NCBI GenBank assembly: GCA_037951105.1
Contig: JBAMJV010003816.1
Coordinates: forward strand, 1 to 64,000
Reading direction: 5' to 3'
Origin: Echinarachnius parma
Taxonomy: Eukaryota; Echinodermata; Echinoidea; Clypeasteroida; Echinarachniidae
Length of the DNA stretch: 64,000 nt
Under the pieces are notes generated by a model. The model worked only from the letters and a program-made list of their open reading frames with translations, searched no databases and was not told the DNA's origin. Positions 32,226 to 42,539 of this stretch are shown here, piece by piece. The translations under genes were made by a program, and so were the position numbers. Each line of letters opens with the position of its first letter. The first letter of the stretch is position 1.

Positions 32226-32290
32226 GGAATTGTCTTTCTTCTTGCTAATAATCTTCTCTATCATTAAACAAAATGGAGAAGAGAGAGATC

Positions 32291-32310
32291 GGGGGGGGGG
32301 GGGGGGGGGG
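32291..32310 (+). repeat. Poly-G run of 20
   Basis: Twenty consecutive G residues in a purine-rich strand (gagagagatc upstream, aagagagagcaggagaggg downstream). Confidence 0.9.
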
Positions 32311-32373
32311 AAGAGAGAGCAGGAGAGGGGGAGGGGAGACAATTACATTGCACAGATACAGTTGAAAGACAAT

Positions 32374-32594
32374 GGCCCGTATTCACAAAGGAGGTTTGTA
32401 CAAACCCCGGTTCAAACCGGGGTTTACATCTATGGAATGCCAATTGTAAACTGATGGAGAGAATGTAAATTCCTTACTTGTTAACAATGTTGATGGTACA
32501 CATTCTCTCTCCATCAGTTTACAATTGGCATTCCATAGATGTAAACCGCAGTTTGAACCAGGGTTTGTACAAACCTCCTTTGTGAATACGGGCC
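32374..32594. mobile_element. Near-perfect hairpin element (GGCCCGTATTCACAAAG)
   Basis: Arms of about 93 nt begin GGCCCGTATTCACAAAGGAG and end gatggagagaatgt. The right arm is the inverse with about four mismatches and a 2-nt difference, around a ~35-nt loop. Within each arm is a smaller inverted repeat (aaaccccggttcaaaccggggttt on the left). High arm identity implies recent insertion or gene conversion. No coding capacity; transcripts through it would fold into a long double-stranded stem. Confidence 0.92.
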
Positions 32595-32972
32595 AATGTT
32601 AGCATTCAGGAGATGTACATTGTACATGTATAGCACAGGAAGAAGTATGTCTTCTTGTTAATCTTCTCTAACGCTAAAACAAAAATGAAGAAGAGAAAGA
32701 TGTAAAGAAAAGAAAAAGGGGGGGGGGGGAAAGAGCAAGAGGGGAGGAGGGGAGACAATTACCTTGCACTACAGTTGAAAGATGACGCTGTTGGCAGTCA
32801 CAAGAATCAAAAACTACTTGTAGTTGCAGCACAGCTCAGGATGAAGTCTTTCTTCTTGTTCATCTTTTCCAATATTAAACTGAATGATGATAAATATGCT
32901 GGAGTCTTAACTACTGTTTGACCAGATCCACAGGGAAGCCCTATATTGAATAAAAGATGAGATAAAAAAGGG

Positions 32973-33045
32973 GGTAAGTAAAAATTTATGTTGGGCAAGT
33001 AAAATTTCATGTAGGTTTATTTGGTTGCCCGATTGGGTAACTAAC
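32973..33045 (+). mobile_element. GGGCAAGT-family fragment
   Basis: aagtaaaaatttatgttggg, caagtaaaatttcatgtagg and ttgcccgattgggtaactaa: the middle third of the family only; both ends are missing. Confidence 0.65.
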
Positions 33046-33384
33046 AGTTCTCTTAAAAAATCACAAAAAATGCCCAATTAAATAATAAGTTATAAACATA
33101 ATACCATTTTGCATACACATTTATAAAGTGAACACACACTCATTTTCTCATGGTACATCGGCCATGTATCATGTGAACCTCCTACATGTACATGTAGTTC
33201 TATCCATCCATTGTATCACCAACACTATCATCACCATCATCATCATCATCACACTCTGCTGAACAAAGAATGAGGAGCTAGGCCTTGCAATCAATTAGGT
33301 TCATAAAACTCAATTAAAACAGCCCCTAGACAGTAACTAGATCTAGACAAAAGAGATGCGGTATCCTCATTCATCCTTCTTCAC
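33046..33384. other. No gene; ATC trinucleotide run
   Basis: A catcatcaccatcatcatca run at 33229-33250 and TACATGTA words near 33183-33200. Nothing else is recognised. Confidence 0.5.
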
Positions 33385-36300
33385 GCTACTTTGAACAGCT
33401 TGAAAAAGGAAAACACAGACAGTCGACACACACGCATGCACGCACGCTCCGGGCGAACAGATGATGGAGTCCCGTCTATTTCTCTTAGAAAAATAAGCAA
33501 GGATATATGTGGGCTAAAATCTCATCTTATCCTAAAGCAAGATACAACAGCAAGAATAGACTTAATTTTCAAAACACAGACATACATGCTTTGGGCTAAC
33601 AGATTATGAAGCGCTGTCTATTTCTCTTACAGAACTTTGCTTATGTTACAGCTACATATCATGTCCATGCTTATAATACATTTATCAAGGAGGTATTATT
33701 GTTTCTAATACTTTTACTTGCTTTAATACACATTTGTTTTTTTATACATCAAAGAAGAAAAAATCTAAATTATTTCAAAGTAAGCTACATGTACAAGTAC
33801 TAAGAGAAAAAAGGGATACATTTTTAAAACAAAGACATGTACATGTACATGTATGCTTCAGCGGAACAGATGATAAAGCCCTGACTAATTACAGGGTTTC
33901 AGTGTACGTATTTGAGAGTACTAGTAGGGTCCATGATATGTGATATCATTTTATACATCAAAGAAAAGTGAAGATCTGGAATCTGGTTTTTAAGTAAGCT
34001 TTGGCAAGTGAAAAAGACTTTACTTTCAAAACACACACAAGCATGCTTCAGGCTAACAGATGATCAAGCCCTAATTTATACTTATTTGCATTGTATCCTA
34101 TGACCGGGGTAATAATATCACTGTAAAGTGCTTAGAGATGAATATCAATCATATTAGGCGGTATATAAATCGAGTATATTATTATTAATTAAGTAAAGGA
34201 TATGTGGGCATGAGTTTATGATACAGTTATATTCTTATACGTGAAATCATTTTATATATCAAAGAAAAAATCATTTTAAAGTAAGGTTGAAAAAGACATA
34301 ATTTTTACATCACAGACAGGCATGCTCCAGGCGAACAGATGATGAAGCGCTATCTATTACTCTTAGGAAAATAAGCGAGGATACGTCGCATGGGCTTATG
34401 ATACAGTTTACAGACTTGTATGTAACAGATTTAATGTGTGAATTCAAACATAATTGTCCTACTCCATTAATTCATCTAAGGAAAAAGATTCTAAAATAAG
34501 CAACACCAGGAAACAAAAACAAAGATATCAATTTTGTTTTGAAAAAGACACTCACACTCTGTGCTAACAGATGACGAAGCCCTGTCTGTTTCTCTTAGGA
34601 AAATAAACAAGCGTACATGGGCTTGTGATATGGTTACAGATGATATCATTTTATATCAGAAGGGAAAACAATTTATTATCTAAAATTATTTTAAAGTAAG
34701 CTACAACAGAAAAAAGTAGACTCAATGTTCAGACTCAAGCACAGACATGCATGTTCCGAGCAAACAAATTATATGTAACATTTGTCCATTTATTCATCTT
34801 AGGAAAAAATGATTCTAAAATAAGCTACACCAGGAAACAAAAACAAAGATATCAATTTTGTTTTGAAAAAGACACTCACACTTTGTGCTAACAGATGATG
34901 AAACCCTGTCTGTTTCTCTTTAGCAAAATAAACAAGCGTACGTTACAGATGATATCATTTTTATATGATCAAAGGGAAAACAATTTATCTAAAATTATTT
35001 AAAAGTAAGCTTCAACAAGAAAAGTAGACTAATTTCAAAGTACAGACATACATGCTCCGAACAAACAAATTATATAATTACATATCATTTGTCTTTAGAA
35101 GGAAAAGGATTCTAAAATAAGCTACACCAGGAAACAAAATCACAGATATCAATTTTGTTTTGAAAAAGACATTCACACTCTGTGCTAACAGATGACGAAG
35201 CCCTGTCTGTTTCTCTTAGTAAAATAAGCAAGCATACGTGGGCTTGTGATATGGTTACAGACGATACCATTTTATATCAAAGGGAAAACAATTTAATATC
35301 TAAAATGATTTTAAAGTAAGCTTCAACAGAGAAAGTAGACTTAATTTTCAAAGCACAGACATGCATTTTCCGAGCAAACAAATTAACATTTGTCCATTTA
35401 TTCATCTTACATTGTAGGAAAAAAGGATTCTAAAATAAGCTACACCAGGAAACAAAGATATCAATTTTGTTTTTAAAAAGACACTCAAACTGTGTTAAGA
35501 GATGATGAAGCCCTGTCTGTTTCTCTTAGAAAAATAAACAAGGGTATGTGGGCTTGTGATATGGTTACAGACGATACCATTTCAAAGGGAAAACAATTCA
35601 TTATCTAAAATGATTTTAAAGTAAGCTACAACAGAAAAAGTAGACTTAATTTTCAAAGCACAGACATTAACAGACATGCATTTTCCGAGCAAATAAATTA
35701 TATGTAACATTTGTCCATTTATATATCTTAGAAAAAAATGATTCTAAAATAAACTACACCAGGAAACAAAAACAAAGATATCAATTTTGTTTTGAAAAAG
35801 ACATTCACACTCTGTGCTAACAGATGACGAAGCCCTGTCTGTTTAGAAAAATAAACAAGCGTACCGTGGGCTTGTGATATTGGTTACACACGATATCATT
35901 TTTAAATGATCAAAGAGAAAACAATTGTTTATCTAAAATGATTTTTAAGTAAGCTGCAATAGGAAAAGTAGACTTAATTTTCAAAGCACAGACATGCATG
36001 CTCCAAGCAAACAAATTATAGATAATTACATATATAATATGTAAACATTTGTCCATTTATTCATCTAAGGAAAAAGATTTTTACAAAAATAAGCTACAAC
36101 AAAAAAAACTAAAATATCAAATTTTGTTTGAAAAAGACACTCACGCTCCGGGCTAACAGATGATGGAACCCTGTCTGTGTCTCTTCCAGCATAAGCAAGC
36201 GTATGTGTGCTTATGATACGGTTACGTGATATCATTTTACATATATTTAAAAAAAAAAATCAGAAGCTACAAAGGGCAAAAGAGACTACATTTTCAAAAT

Positions 36301-36400
36301 AGAGACACGTATGCTCTGGGCTAACATATGACGAAGCCATACATCTGTTTCCCTTACAGCAATAAGCAAGCATAATACCTGCAATGGGAGGACCACCTCT
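33385..36400 (+). repeat. Satellite-like array of ~310-bp units
   Basis: Anchor words such as ctaacagatgacgaagccct with gtctgtttctctta occur near 33435, 33595, 33860, 34055, 34333, 34562, 34889, 35185, 35495, 35815, 36150 and 36320. From 34562 to 36150 the spacing is 296-335 bp. Each unit has a fixed order: anchor, aaaataa-caagcgta, gggcttgtgatatggttaca, gatatcatttt, ttttaaagtaagct, gtagacttaattttcaaagc, acagacatgcatgctccgag, catttgtccatttattcatc, a gattctaaaataagctacac block and aaagatatcaattttgtttt. Array edges are more diverged than the centre. No conserved frame. Confidence 0.92.
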
Positions 36401-36410
36401 CTGTTTATAC

Positions 36411-36735
36411 ACAGGGCTCGACAGTCGACACTAGCACTTGCCCTGGGCAAGTAAAATGTAACATATATATGGTCAAGTTTAGTTGCCTGATCGTGCAACT
36501 AACATTTCTGTTCAACTATGAGAGAATAATTTAATTCCTTGTGTAAATCTCATTTACAAAACAAGCAAGAAATCTGCCAATCACCTACCTACCTAACATT
36601 ATTAATTTGTCTTTTTTCACATAATTGTTTTTTTTTCGGGCAAGTAAATTTTCTGTTCAGGCAAGTAAATTTGAACATTCATGATTTTACTTACCCAAAC
36701 GGGCAAGCAGGATAAAAAGTTAGTGTGTAGGCTTG
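36411..36735 (+). mobile_element. GGGCAAGT-family element, near full length
   Basis: ACAGGGCTCGACAGTCGACAC at the left, AGTTAGTGTGTAGGCTTG at the right, with ctagcacttgccctgggcaa, ttgcctgatcgtgcaactaa and the gggcaagtaaattttctgtt / caggcaagtaaatttgaaca pair. 325 bp. Confidence 0.85.
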
Positions 36736-36844
36736 CTATACATGTACATGTTTGTATTTTATGAAATCCATCCATCCATCCTATCTCTTTGTTCGAAACC
36801 TGGTATATATTGTTCATTGAATTTGTGACCCCAGATAATATGAT

Positions 36845-37565
36845 TTAATTAATTAAATTAATTAGCAGGAGCTAGAGGTTATTGAGAGTGCATTGTATTG
36901 TTGCCGTTTTGACGAAGAATGTTCATTAAATACTGAATAAAATGAAAATCAATAAACTATTATTCAATACAATCAAATTATTTAACAGGTCTGCAAAATG
37001 TGGTACTGGAAAAGATTTATAGCAGCTATATAGATAATTATTTCTACCATCGGATGTTCATTAATTACTGAATAAAATCATGCAAATCAATAAACTATTT
37101 TCCAATACAATCAAATGAAATTAACAGCGAGCTCTGCAAAATTTGGTACAAAGTATGGTATTGGAAAAGATTTGATTATATGTAGCAGCCATGGATAATT
37201 ATTTCTACCTTTGAACGTTATTGAGAGTGCATTGTTGCTGTTTTTGACAAAGGATGTTCATTAATCACTGTTCATGAAAAGAAAATCAATCAACTATACA
37301 ACTGAGTATTGAACAGCAATGTCTGCAGGTAAACGATACAAACTATAGTACTGGAAAAGATTTATAGCAGCCATAGATGATTATTTCTACCATCGGATGT
37401 TCATTAATTACTGAATAAAATCATTCAAATCAATCAACTAGTATTCAATATAATCAAATTAGTATTTAAGCAGCAAGGTATGCAAGTAAACAATGCAAAG
37501 TATGGAACATGAACTGGAAAAGATTTGATTATAAATAATTATTAAATATAGCAGCCATGGATTTC
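36845..37565 (+). repeat. Tandem array of ~150-200-bp units
   Basis: Four diverged units share atgttcattaattactgaat, aaaat-caaatcaataaact, attcaatacaatcaaat, a ctggaaaagattt-ata block and gcagccatggataattattt with ctaccatcgg. They start near 36915, 37055, 37250 and 37395. The gaagaatgttcatt and ctaccatcggatgttcatt junctions mark unit boundaries. Confidence 0.85.
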
Positions 37566-37619
37566 ATGTATTTCTACCACCTATAGAATCAGGAAATGAA
37601 ATACAATTGGTACCTTACT

Positions 37620-37958
37620 CAAGCCTCCACACTAACTTTTCTATCTACTTGCCCAGTCGGGCAAGTACAATCTGGAATTTGCACATTTTACTTGCCCGAC
37701 CAGAAAATTTATTTGACCATAAAAATCATGAGAGCAAAAAATATAAATTACTTGAGTGTGCTAAGTAGCTTGATCTACTTGGCAAAAACTCTCTCTTGCT
37801 CCTAGATGATACAAATCAAATTATTTCTCTCTTGGTTGAACCGAAATGTAAGTTGCCTGATCGGGCAACCAAAATAGACCATTTATGAAAGTTTACTTGC
37901 CCGATATTAATTTTTACTTGCCCCGGGCAATAGAGCAAGTGCTAGTGTCGAGCCCTGC
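37620..37958 (-). mobile_element. GGGCAAGT-family element, near full length
   Basis: CAAGCCTCCACACTAACTTT at the left, GTGCTAGTGTCGAGCCCTGC at the right, with ctacttgcccagtcgggcaa, attttacttgcccgaccaga, gttgcctgatcgggcaacca and ttacttgccccgggcaatag. 339 bp; one of the best reference copies for the family. Confidence 0.88.
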
Positions 37959-38242
37959 CTTGCTATTGGTAAAACTCTTTCTAATGACTTTAATATCTCC
38001 CACCAAAAAATCTACATGTAAATGCAAATTTAGCTGCAGTCTTAATCTGTGTGAATTTGATACTAATGATGAAAGCAGGACAAATTTGCAGACTTTACAA
38101 GAATACTGGTTAAGTACCAGCCTAAAATTGTTACTTTAAAAATAATTGGACAATTTTGTTTTAAAAAACAGCAACAAAGTAGGGGCACGCGATTTAATGG
38201 TGAAAAAACTATCACGCTGCAATCTGTAATTTCCTACACTAT

Positions 38243-38463
38243 ATGTGACCGGCTATAGCAAAACCCGGCACTTGTCGGTAAAAAATCAAAATGTAGATTT
38301 TCATACCATTACAAAGGCCTCATCACAAGCTATCATCTGATCCTTTGTCCTAACTAATTGGTCAATAATTGGCAAAGATATGATTGTTTCAATTTTACAT
38401 TCATAAGTCTTTTACATACATTGTTTACCGACAAGTGCCGGGTTTTGCTATAGCTGGTCACAT
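38243..38463 (+). mobile_element. GCTATAGC TIR element, copy 2
   Basis: ATGTGACCGGCTATAGCAAAA with cccggcacttgtcggtaa at the left; its inverse ttaccgacaagtgccgggttttgctatagctggtcacat, written here in words: ttaccgacaagtgccggg, then TTTTGCTATAGCTGGTCACA. About 38-bp TIRs. The interior is collinear with the copy at 16073. Confidence 0.92.
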
Positions 38464-39061
38464 ATATTTGAATAAAACATGAAGATGGATATCTCATTCT
38501 CGATAAATATCAACTCAAGGAAAAAGGATAAAAGTGAGCCATTGCTAGTCAATATGCCCTACAATTTTCCTAAATATAATAGATCAATCATTATTGTCCA
38601 ATTTCAAATAAATATTTGCACATTAATGTACACATTACTGTTTATCATCAAAGATATTTTCGGAGCACATAAATCAATTGCACTATTAAACAACCCTTCT
38701 AAATTCTCCTTTTTTTACAATCTCCATCATTTTTTAGCAATCTTAATTCTAAATTTGTTCTGCCTTTGGATTATCTCAGTAATTTCTAGTCGCCTCATCT
38801 TTATCTTCTTTTTTTTCCTGCTCTAAGTTCTTTTTTTCCTCCACCTCTTCATTTTTCCTTTTTAATACTTTAGCCAAGCAAAATCTGCCTCTTTCGCGCC
38901 TCAAGCATCAAGCCGAGATTGGAGCCCATGTGTGAAACGATCGAGCCAAATGGCGAGAGGCAAAGTGCACCAGAGCAAACAAATTTATGCCCCTTTCACA
39001 TTGTAGGTCTTACATCTAAAGACTAAACCATTTCAAAATCATCCATCACAATCTTTCACAT
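38464..39061. other. No supported gene
   Basis: A 115-codon AT-driven frame at 38479 reads as hydrophobic and lysine/asparagine-rich sequence without a recognised domain. Nothing else is supported. Confidence 0.5.
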
Positions 39062-39160
39062 TGGGTGATTTCAAGTATGGTGTTTAGGTGTTTATCAAAC
39101 TGGTGTTTGTGTGTAATAAACACTAACACCGGCCATAAACACCATACTTGAAATCACCCA
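39062..39160. mobile_element. 99-bp hairpin element (TGGGTGATTTCAAG)
   Basis: TGGGTGATTTCAAGTATGG with tgttta at the left and taaaca with CCATACTTGAAATCACCCA at the right are perfect 25-bp inverses. The loop itself repeats ggtgttt and taaacac-type words. tttcacattg precedes the left arm and cccattgtcc follows the right. Single copy in the window. Confidence 0.8.
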
Positions 39161-39178
39161 TTGTCCTACCGTATTTGC

Positions 39179-39330
39179 TGGTGTATTAACCGCACCTTTT
39201 TTCAACCCAAAAAAAAAAAAAAAAGGGGGTGCGGTTAATACACGACCGTATTAACCTCACCTTTTTTTTTTTTTTTTTTTTAGGGGGTGCGGTTAATACA
39301 CCGGAGCGGTTAATACAACGACAAATACGG
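39179..39330. mobile_element. CCGTATTTG element, copy 2
   Basis: CCGTATTTGCTGGTGTATTA at the left, caacgaCAAATACGG at the right, flanked by TA (39177-39178, 39331-39332). It has the same ggtgcggttaatacacgacc and gtgcggttaatacaccggag blocks and the same A/T homopolymers as copy 1. 152 bp. Confidence 0.92.
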
Positions 39331-39471
39331 TATGTCCATTACTGTAGGCGGGCAATATATTATCATTTTATTATTATATTATTTAGTTGTCAAAGACTCA
39401 CTATAAAGGCCTTTTCATCATCCATTAGAAAGAAATCAATCATATGAGCTACAGCTACCAGTACGTTTCAC

Positions 39472-39594
39472 CATCCAAGTGTCAGAGTCAGAGTCTGAGT
39501 TGGAGTCGGAGTCAGAGTTGTCGGGGTCGGAGTTGTCGGAGTCATCTGAGGAGTTGTCGTCAGAGTCGGAATCGGAGTATGATGATGATGTCGG
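39472..39594 (-). repeat. GAGTCN minisatellite, Ser/Asp-rich on the minus strand
   Basis: Hexamer-type repeats (cagagtcagagtctgagttg, gagtcggagtcagagttgtc). On the minus strand the frame 39636-39436 reads an alternating Ser-Asp tract, for example SDSDSDDNSSDDSDNSDPDN, with no stop. A pyrimidine-rich ctccctaag just upstream (minus strand, about 39652) could serve as a splice acceptor. Acidic Ser/Asp repeats occur in real proteins such as biomineralisation and nucleolar factors, but a microsatellite in an open phase gives the same picture. No domain flanks it. Confidence 0.6.
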
Positions 39595-39764
39595 ATTACC
39601 CTGGTCAACAGATACACACTTCAATGATTCCTGCACATTTTCCCTTCCTTAGGGAGAAGTCCAGCCAGTCACCTGTAAGGCGCACACAGTGCTAAGGAAC
39701 CATGGTCCCATCTTTCTGGGTCGCCATTGATACTAATGAAGTGCTAAGATAATTATACAAATAG

Positions 39765-40253
39765 TTAAAGGAACTACAGCGTCTAGATGGCCTAATTTTT
39801 TACAATTATGCTCTCTATAATGTCATTTTCCTCAAGAAAAAGAATTTGGCAGTCATTTCCCATGAAATCAATCAATTTTTGTGTAATTAGTAAATATATA
39901 ATTGTCCTGGGAATGCCCCTTTTAAATCGCCAAAATCGATTATGCTGCCCTCTATTGGTGTGACGTCATCTACAGAACTTCGCCCCATAGTCTCTGTACA
40001 CAACGCCTCTCTAAGTTCTGTAGATGACGAAAGCCGTCAATTATAAACGTAAGTGTCAATCACGCTGCTGATTTTGGACCCTAAATGTGGGCGGGGCGTA
40101 AACTGGCTGCTAAGTGAGATTTGGCATCAGAAAATTAGCCTAAAATCACTACTGTGTTTATTTTCATGGAGTTTTTTTTTCTGCAGACCTAGTTTACAAG
40201 TCATCAACTATAGAATAAGTGCCAAAATACGTTGTATTCTTTAGTTCCTTTAA
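39765..40253 (+). mobile_element. TTAA-2 element, copy 2, longer form
   Basis: TTAAAGGAACTACAGCGTCT at the left, cgttgtattctttaGTTCCTTTAA at the right; TIR about 12 bp plus TTAA. 489 bp. Relative to 5993-6382 it has an extra ~100 bp (39920-40035) holding gacgtcatctacagaactt and aagttctgtagatgac, an inverted pair of about 17 bp. Confidence 0.92.
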
Positions 40254-40699
40254 TACTATAGATCAATTTTAAAAAAATTATGATTTGAAAAGGGTATCAA
40301 TAAGATATCGCAATCCCCCTTGCGTGCAATGAGCAGATAGGGCGTTTGCCAGAGCAAATAAAGATGTCGCGAGACGCCTCGTGTGTGATGAGCAGATGAG
40401 GCCCTATCACATGACCAGCGATGCGTGAGATGTACACCTGAATTATGCACGAGCGGTCAGACGATCGGGCGCCAAGAATGAACTCAAGAACGAAGAGGAA
40501 AGTGGACACCTTCCTATCATCAGTCATCACATCAAAGTCGATCATCATGACACAGAAGAAAAGAGCAAGACATCTCTGTTTATATACTGGTTCTTCCTTA
40601 CAATATTAATAATCTACTTACAGCGTGCATGTATACTATATGTAGCAATTGAATATCAATGAAAAGTCACTAAATCTTCTTTGATTTGTTCTTTTGATT
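40254..40699. other. No feature recognised
   Basis: cgcgagacgcctcgtgtgtg and gatgagcagat words repeat loosely (40330-40405). No element ends or gene. Confidence 0.5.
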
Positions 40700-40850
40700 C
40701 TGGGCCGTTTTAAAAAATGATTGTAAGTACCTCATTATTGTAACTACCATAGCAACAGCTGCAATGCTCCATGCTGATTGGCTGTTGACCTACTAGTTAA
40801 TAATTGGACATTTACAACAATTTAAAACTAATTATGAAACAGGGCCCTGG
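40700..40850. mobile_element. GGGCC-ended foldback element
   Basis: CTGGGCCGTTTTAAAAAATGATTG-type left end (first 20 bases CTGGGCCGTTTTAAAAAATG) and aattatgaaacAGGGCCCTGG right end, imperfect inverses. Shared words with the element at 61734 (ccatagcaacagctg and gctgattggctgttgac against ctatgtcaacagccaatcag) identify the same family in opposite orientation. Confidence 0.75.
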
Positions 40851-40978
40851 GTGGTGTTGCATAAAGAGTTGCAAAGTCAGAAAATGTGCATAAATGCGCA
40901 TCTCTGATTGGCTCAAGTGCGCATATTTTCTGACTTAACCTTGCGATTGATCTCAACCCTTTATGCAACAACCCCCCT
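40851..40978. mobile_element. Foldback element abutting the previous one
   Basis: GTGGTGTTGCATAAAGAGTT with gcaaagtcagaaaatgtgca at the left; tgcgcatattttctgacttaa, then aaccctTTATGCAACAACCC at the right. ~50-bp arms around tctgattggctcaag. It shares attttctgactt and gattgg words with the element at 62918. Confidence 0.85.
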
Positions 40979-41040
40979 GATGTTCGAAGATGGTGGGGTT
41001 TTTTTTAAGATGATGAGACACTTTATTAAAATTCAAGAGT

Positions 41041-41900
41041 ACAGTGGAGACATCAACAAATGATCATCATCACTTCACAAGCCGAAGATCGATATCATCA
41101 GAAAGCCTGACATTTACGTCAGCATGTCATTCCCGAGTGGGTAAACCAAGCAAGTATGCTGTATATTTAAAGGGGACCATAATTTTATGTTTTGGTCACG
41201 TTGTACGATATCAAATAGATGCCCAACACTTTGCAAAGGGTTGTGTAATTCATATACAATTAATTACCACCACTTACGGAACCAACATGGCCTCATATTT
41301 CCGTATGCGCTAAACATCTGGAGGGTGCGCCAATTCTATTCACGAGTATGTTTGAAGACAGTGACGATGCGTTCGTCCTAGACAAAAGGTAGTCTTCGTC
41401 TGCAGACCCGTGAACACATATGCCTTTAATAGTATGGTGATCAATGCATATTTTCCAATTATATATTTTTTCTGGAAACATATTTTTCTGAACTTGTTGG
41501 TTCACTGGACTAATAAAAATGTTACCTTTTATTTATAACAATATTATTTTGGGGTGGTGGTACCCTTTAAATTTGCTTTAATAGACAACCAGAAGCTATT
41601 TAAATTGAATGGAGTGGAGACAACAACAAATGATCATCGTCTCTCGCCGAACTGGAAATCGATATCATGAGGGCCTGACATTTATGTCGGTGTACCAATC
41701 CTGAATAGGTAAACCATGTATACTGTATATTCAAATTTGATAAGAAAATAAGAAGCTATTTAAATTCAAGAATGGAGTGGAGACATCAACAAATGATCAT
41801 CATCTCTCGCCAAACTGGAAATCGATATCATCAGGTAGCCCGACATTTATGTCAGTGTGCCATTCCTGAAAGGCTAACCTAGGTATGCTGTACTATCATT
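41041..41900 (+). repeat. Three-copy tandem repeat interrupted by a TTAA-4 element
   Basis: Units share gtggagacatcaacaaatga, tcatcatctctcgccaaact, ggaaatcgatatcatcagg, ctgacatttatgtcagtgt and ccattcctgaa. They lie at 41041-41166, 41608-41733 and 41772-41895. In the first unit the sequence after gctgtatat is split by the element at 41167-41570; in the second it continues uninterrupted (actgtatattcaaatttgat). Confidence 0.9.
41167..41570 (+). mobile_element. TTAA-4 element, copy 1, with paralogous empty site
   Basis: TTAAAGGGGACCATAATTTT at the left; TGGGGTGGTGGTACCCTTTAA-type right end. 404 bp. The flanks read gtatat-TTAA and TTAA-atttg, and the uninterrupted sister repeat reads gtatattcaaatttg, so removal of one TTAA plus the element restores the repeat. 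Interior words gatatcaaatagatgcccaa and acactttgcaaagggttgtg match the copy at 58120 in inverse orientation. Confidence 0.93.
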
Positions 41901-42117
41901 ATGTAAATTTGGAGCAAAAATTCAAGTGCCAAAAACCAACGAGAGATTCTTCAGGCTTTTGGATGATCGAGCAGGCGCCAGGAAAGAATTCAACTACCAT
42001 TCAAGATGAATTGGTGGATGATGCTTCCTTTATCGATATTAGTTTAATACCACCACAACGGCAAGGAATCTAGCAAGATATTTGCGTTAGTAATAGTATG
42101 CTGCTCCTTACTGACCT

Positions 42118-42421
42118 GGGGGGTGTTTCACAAAGATCCTAAGTTGAACTTAACTCTAAGTTGGACTTAAAAATTATGGAAAGCCATTAGTTTCTTTGAA
42201 ACATTTTTGTAAAAGTTCTTTTAAAAGGCATAAAATGTTGATTTAAATTGTATATATTTTCTATTATTAAAGAGATTTCATGTTCTTGATGGAACATTTA
42301 TGAAAAGTCTAAATATTTCAAGGCTACATGTACAAATGGCTTACCATACTTTTTAAGTCCAACTTAGAGTTACTACATGATGTAGTAAGTTCAACTTAGG
42401 ATCTTTGTGAAACACCCCCCA
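42118..42421. mobile_element. Foldback element, GGGGTGTTTCACAAA type, copy 2
   Basis: GGGGGGTGTTTCACAAAGATC with ctaagttgaacttaactcta at the left; its inverse (tagagttactacatgatgta, gtaagttcaacttaggatc, TTTGTGAAACACCCCCC) at the right, with a short atgatgtagta interruption. The copy at 7034 shares atggaaagccatt-gtttctttg near the middle. Confidence 0.92.
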
Positions 42422-42539
42422 GTAGGGCTAATTATGTGTAAAGCAGAGGGCAGGAATTTTGTCAGCATATATGTATGCCAATTCTTTAACGTATAAGTAC
42501 AGCAACAGGTATTTGTGGTTGACACATATTTAATTTATG

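Larger units (their letters stand above)
32226..32900 (+). repeat. Tandem copies of a purine-rich unit with poly-G
   Basis: gtctttcttcttgctaataa, a aaaacaaaatggagaagaga block, a long G run, gggaggggagacaattac and ttgca-acagttgaaaga occur at 32230-32370 and again at 32655-32790; a third start (gtctttcttcttgttcatct) is at 32845. The G run is 20 in the first copy and 12 in the second. The hairpin element at 32374 has inserted after the first copy. Confidence 0.8.

Noticed and set aside
6184..40244. Similar ~40-residue frames in the two TTAA-2 copies (6184 and 40053)
   Set aside because: The copies are homologous DNA. Differences in this stretch include about as many amino-acid-changing as silent changes, and the frame breaks soon after, so there is no sign of protein-level selection.
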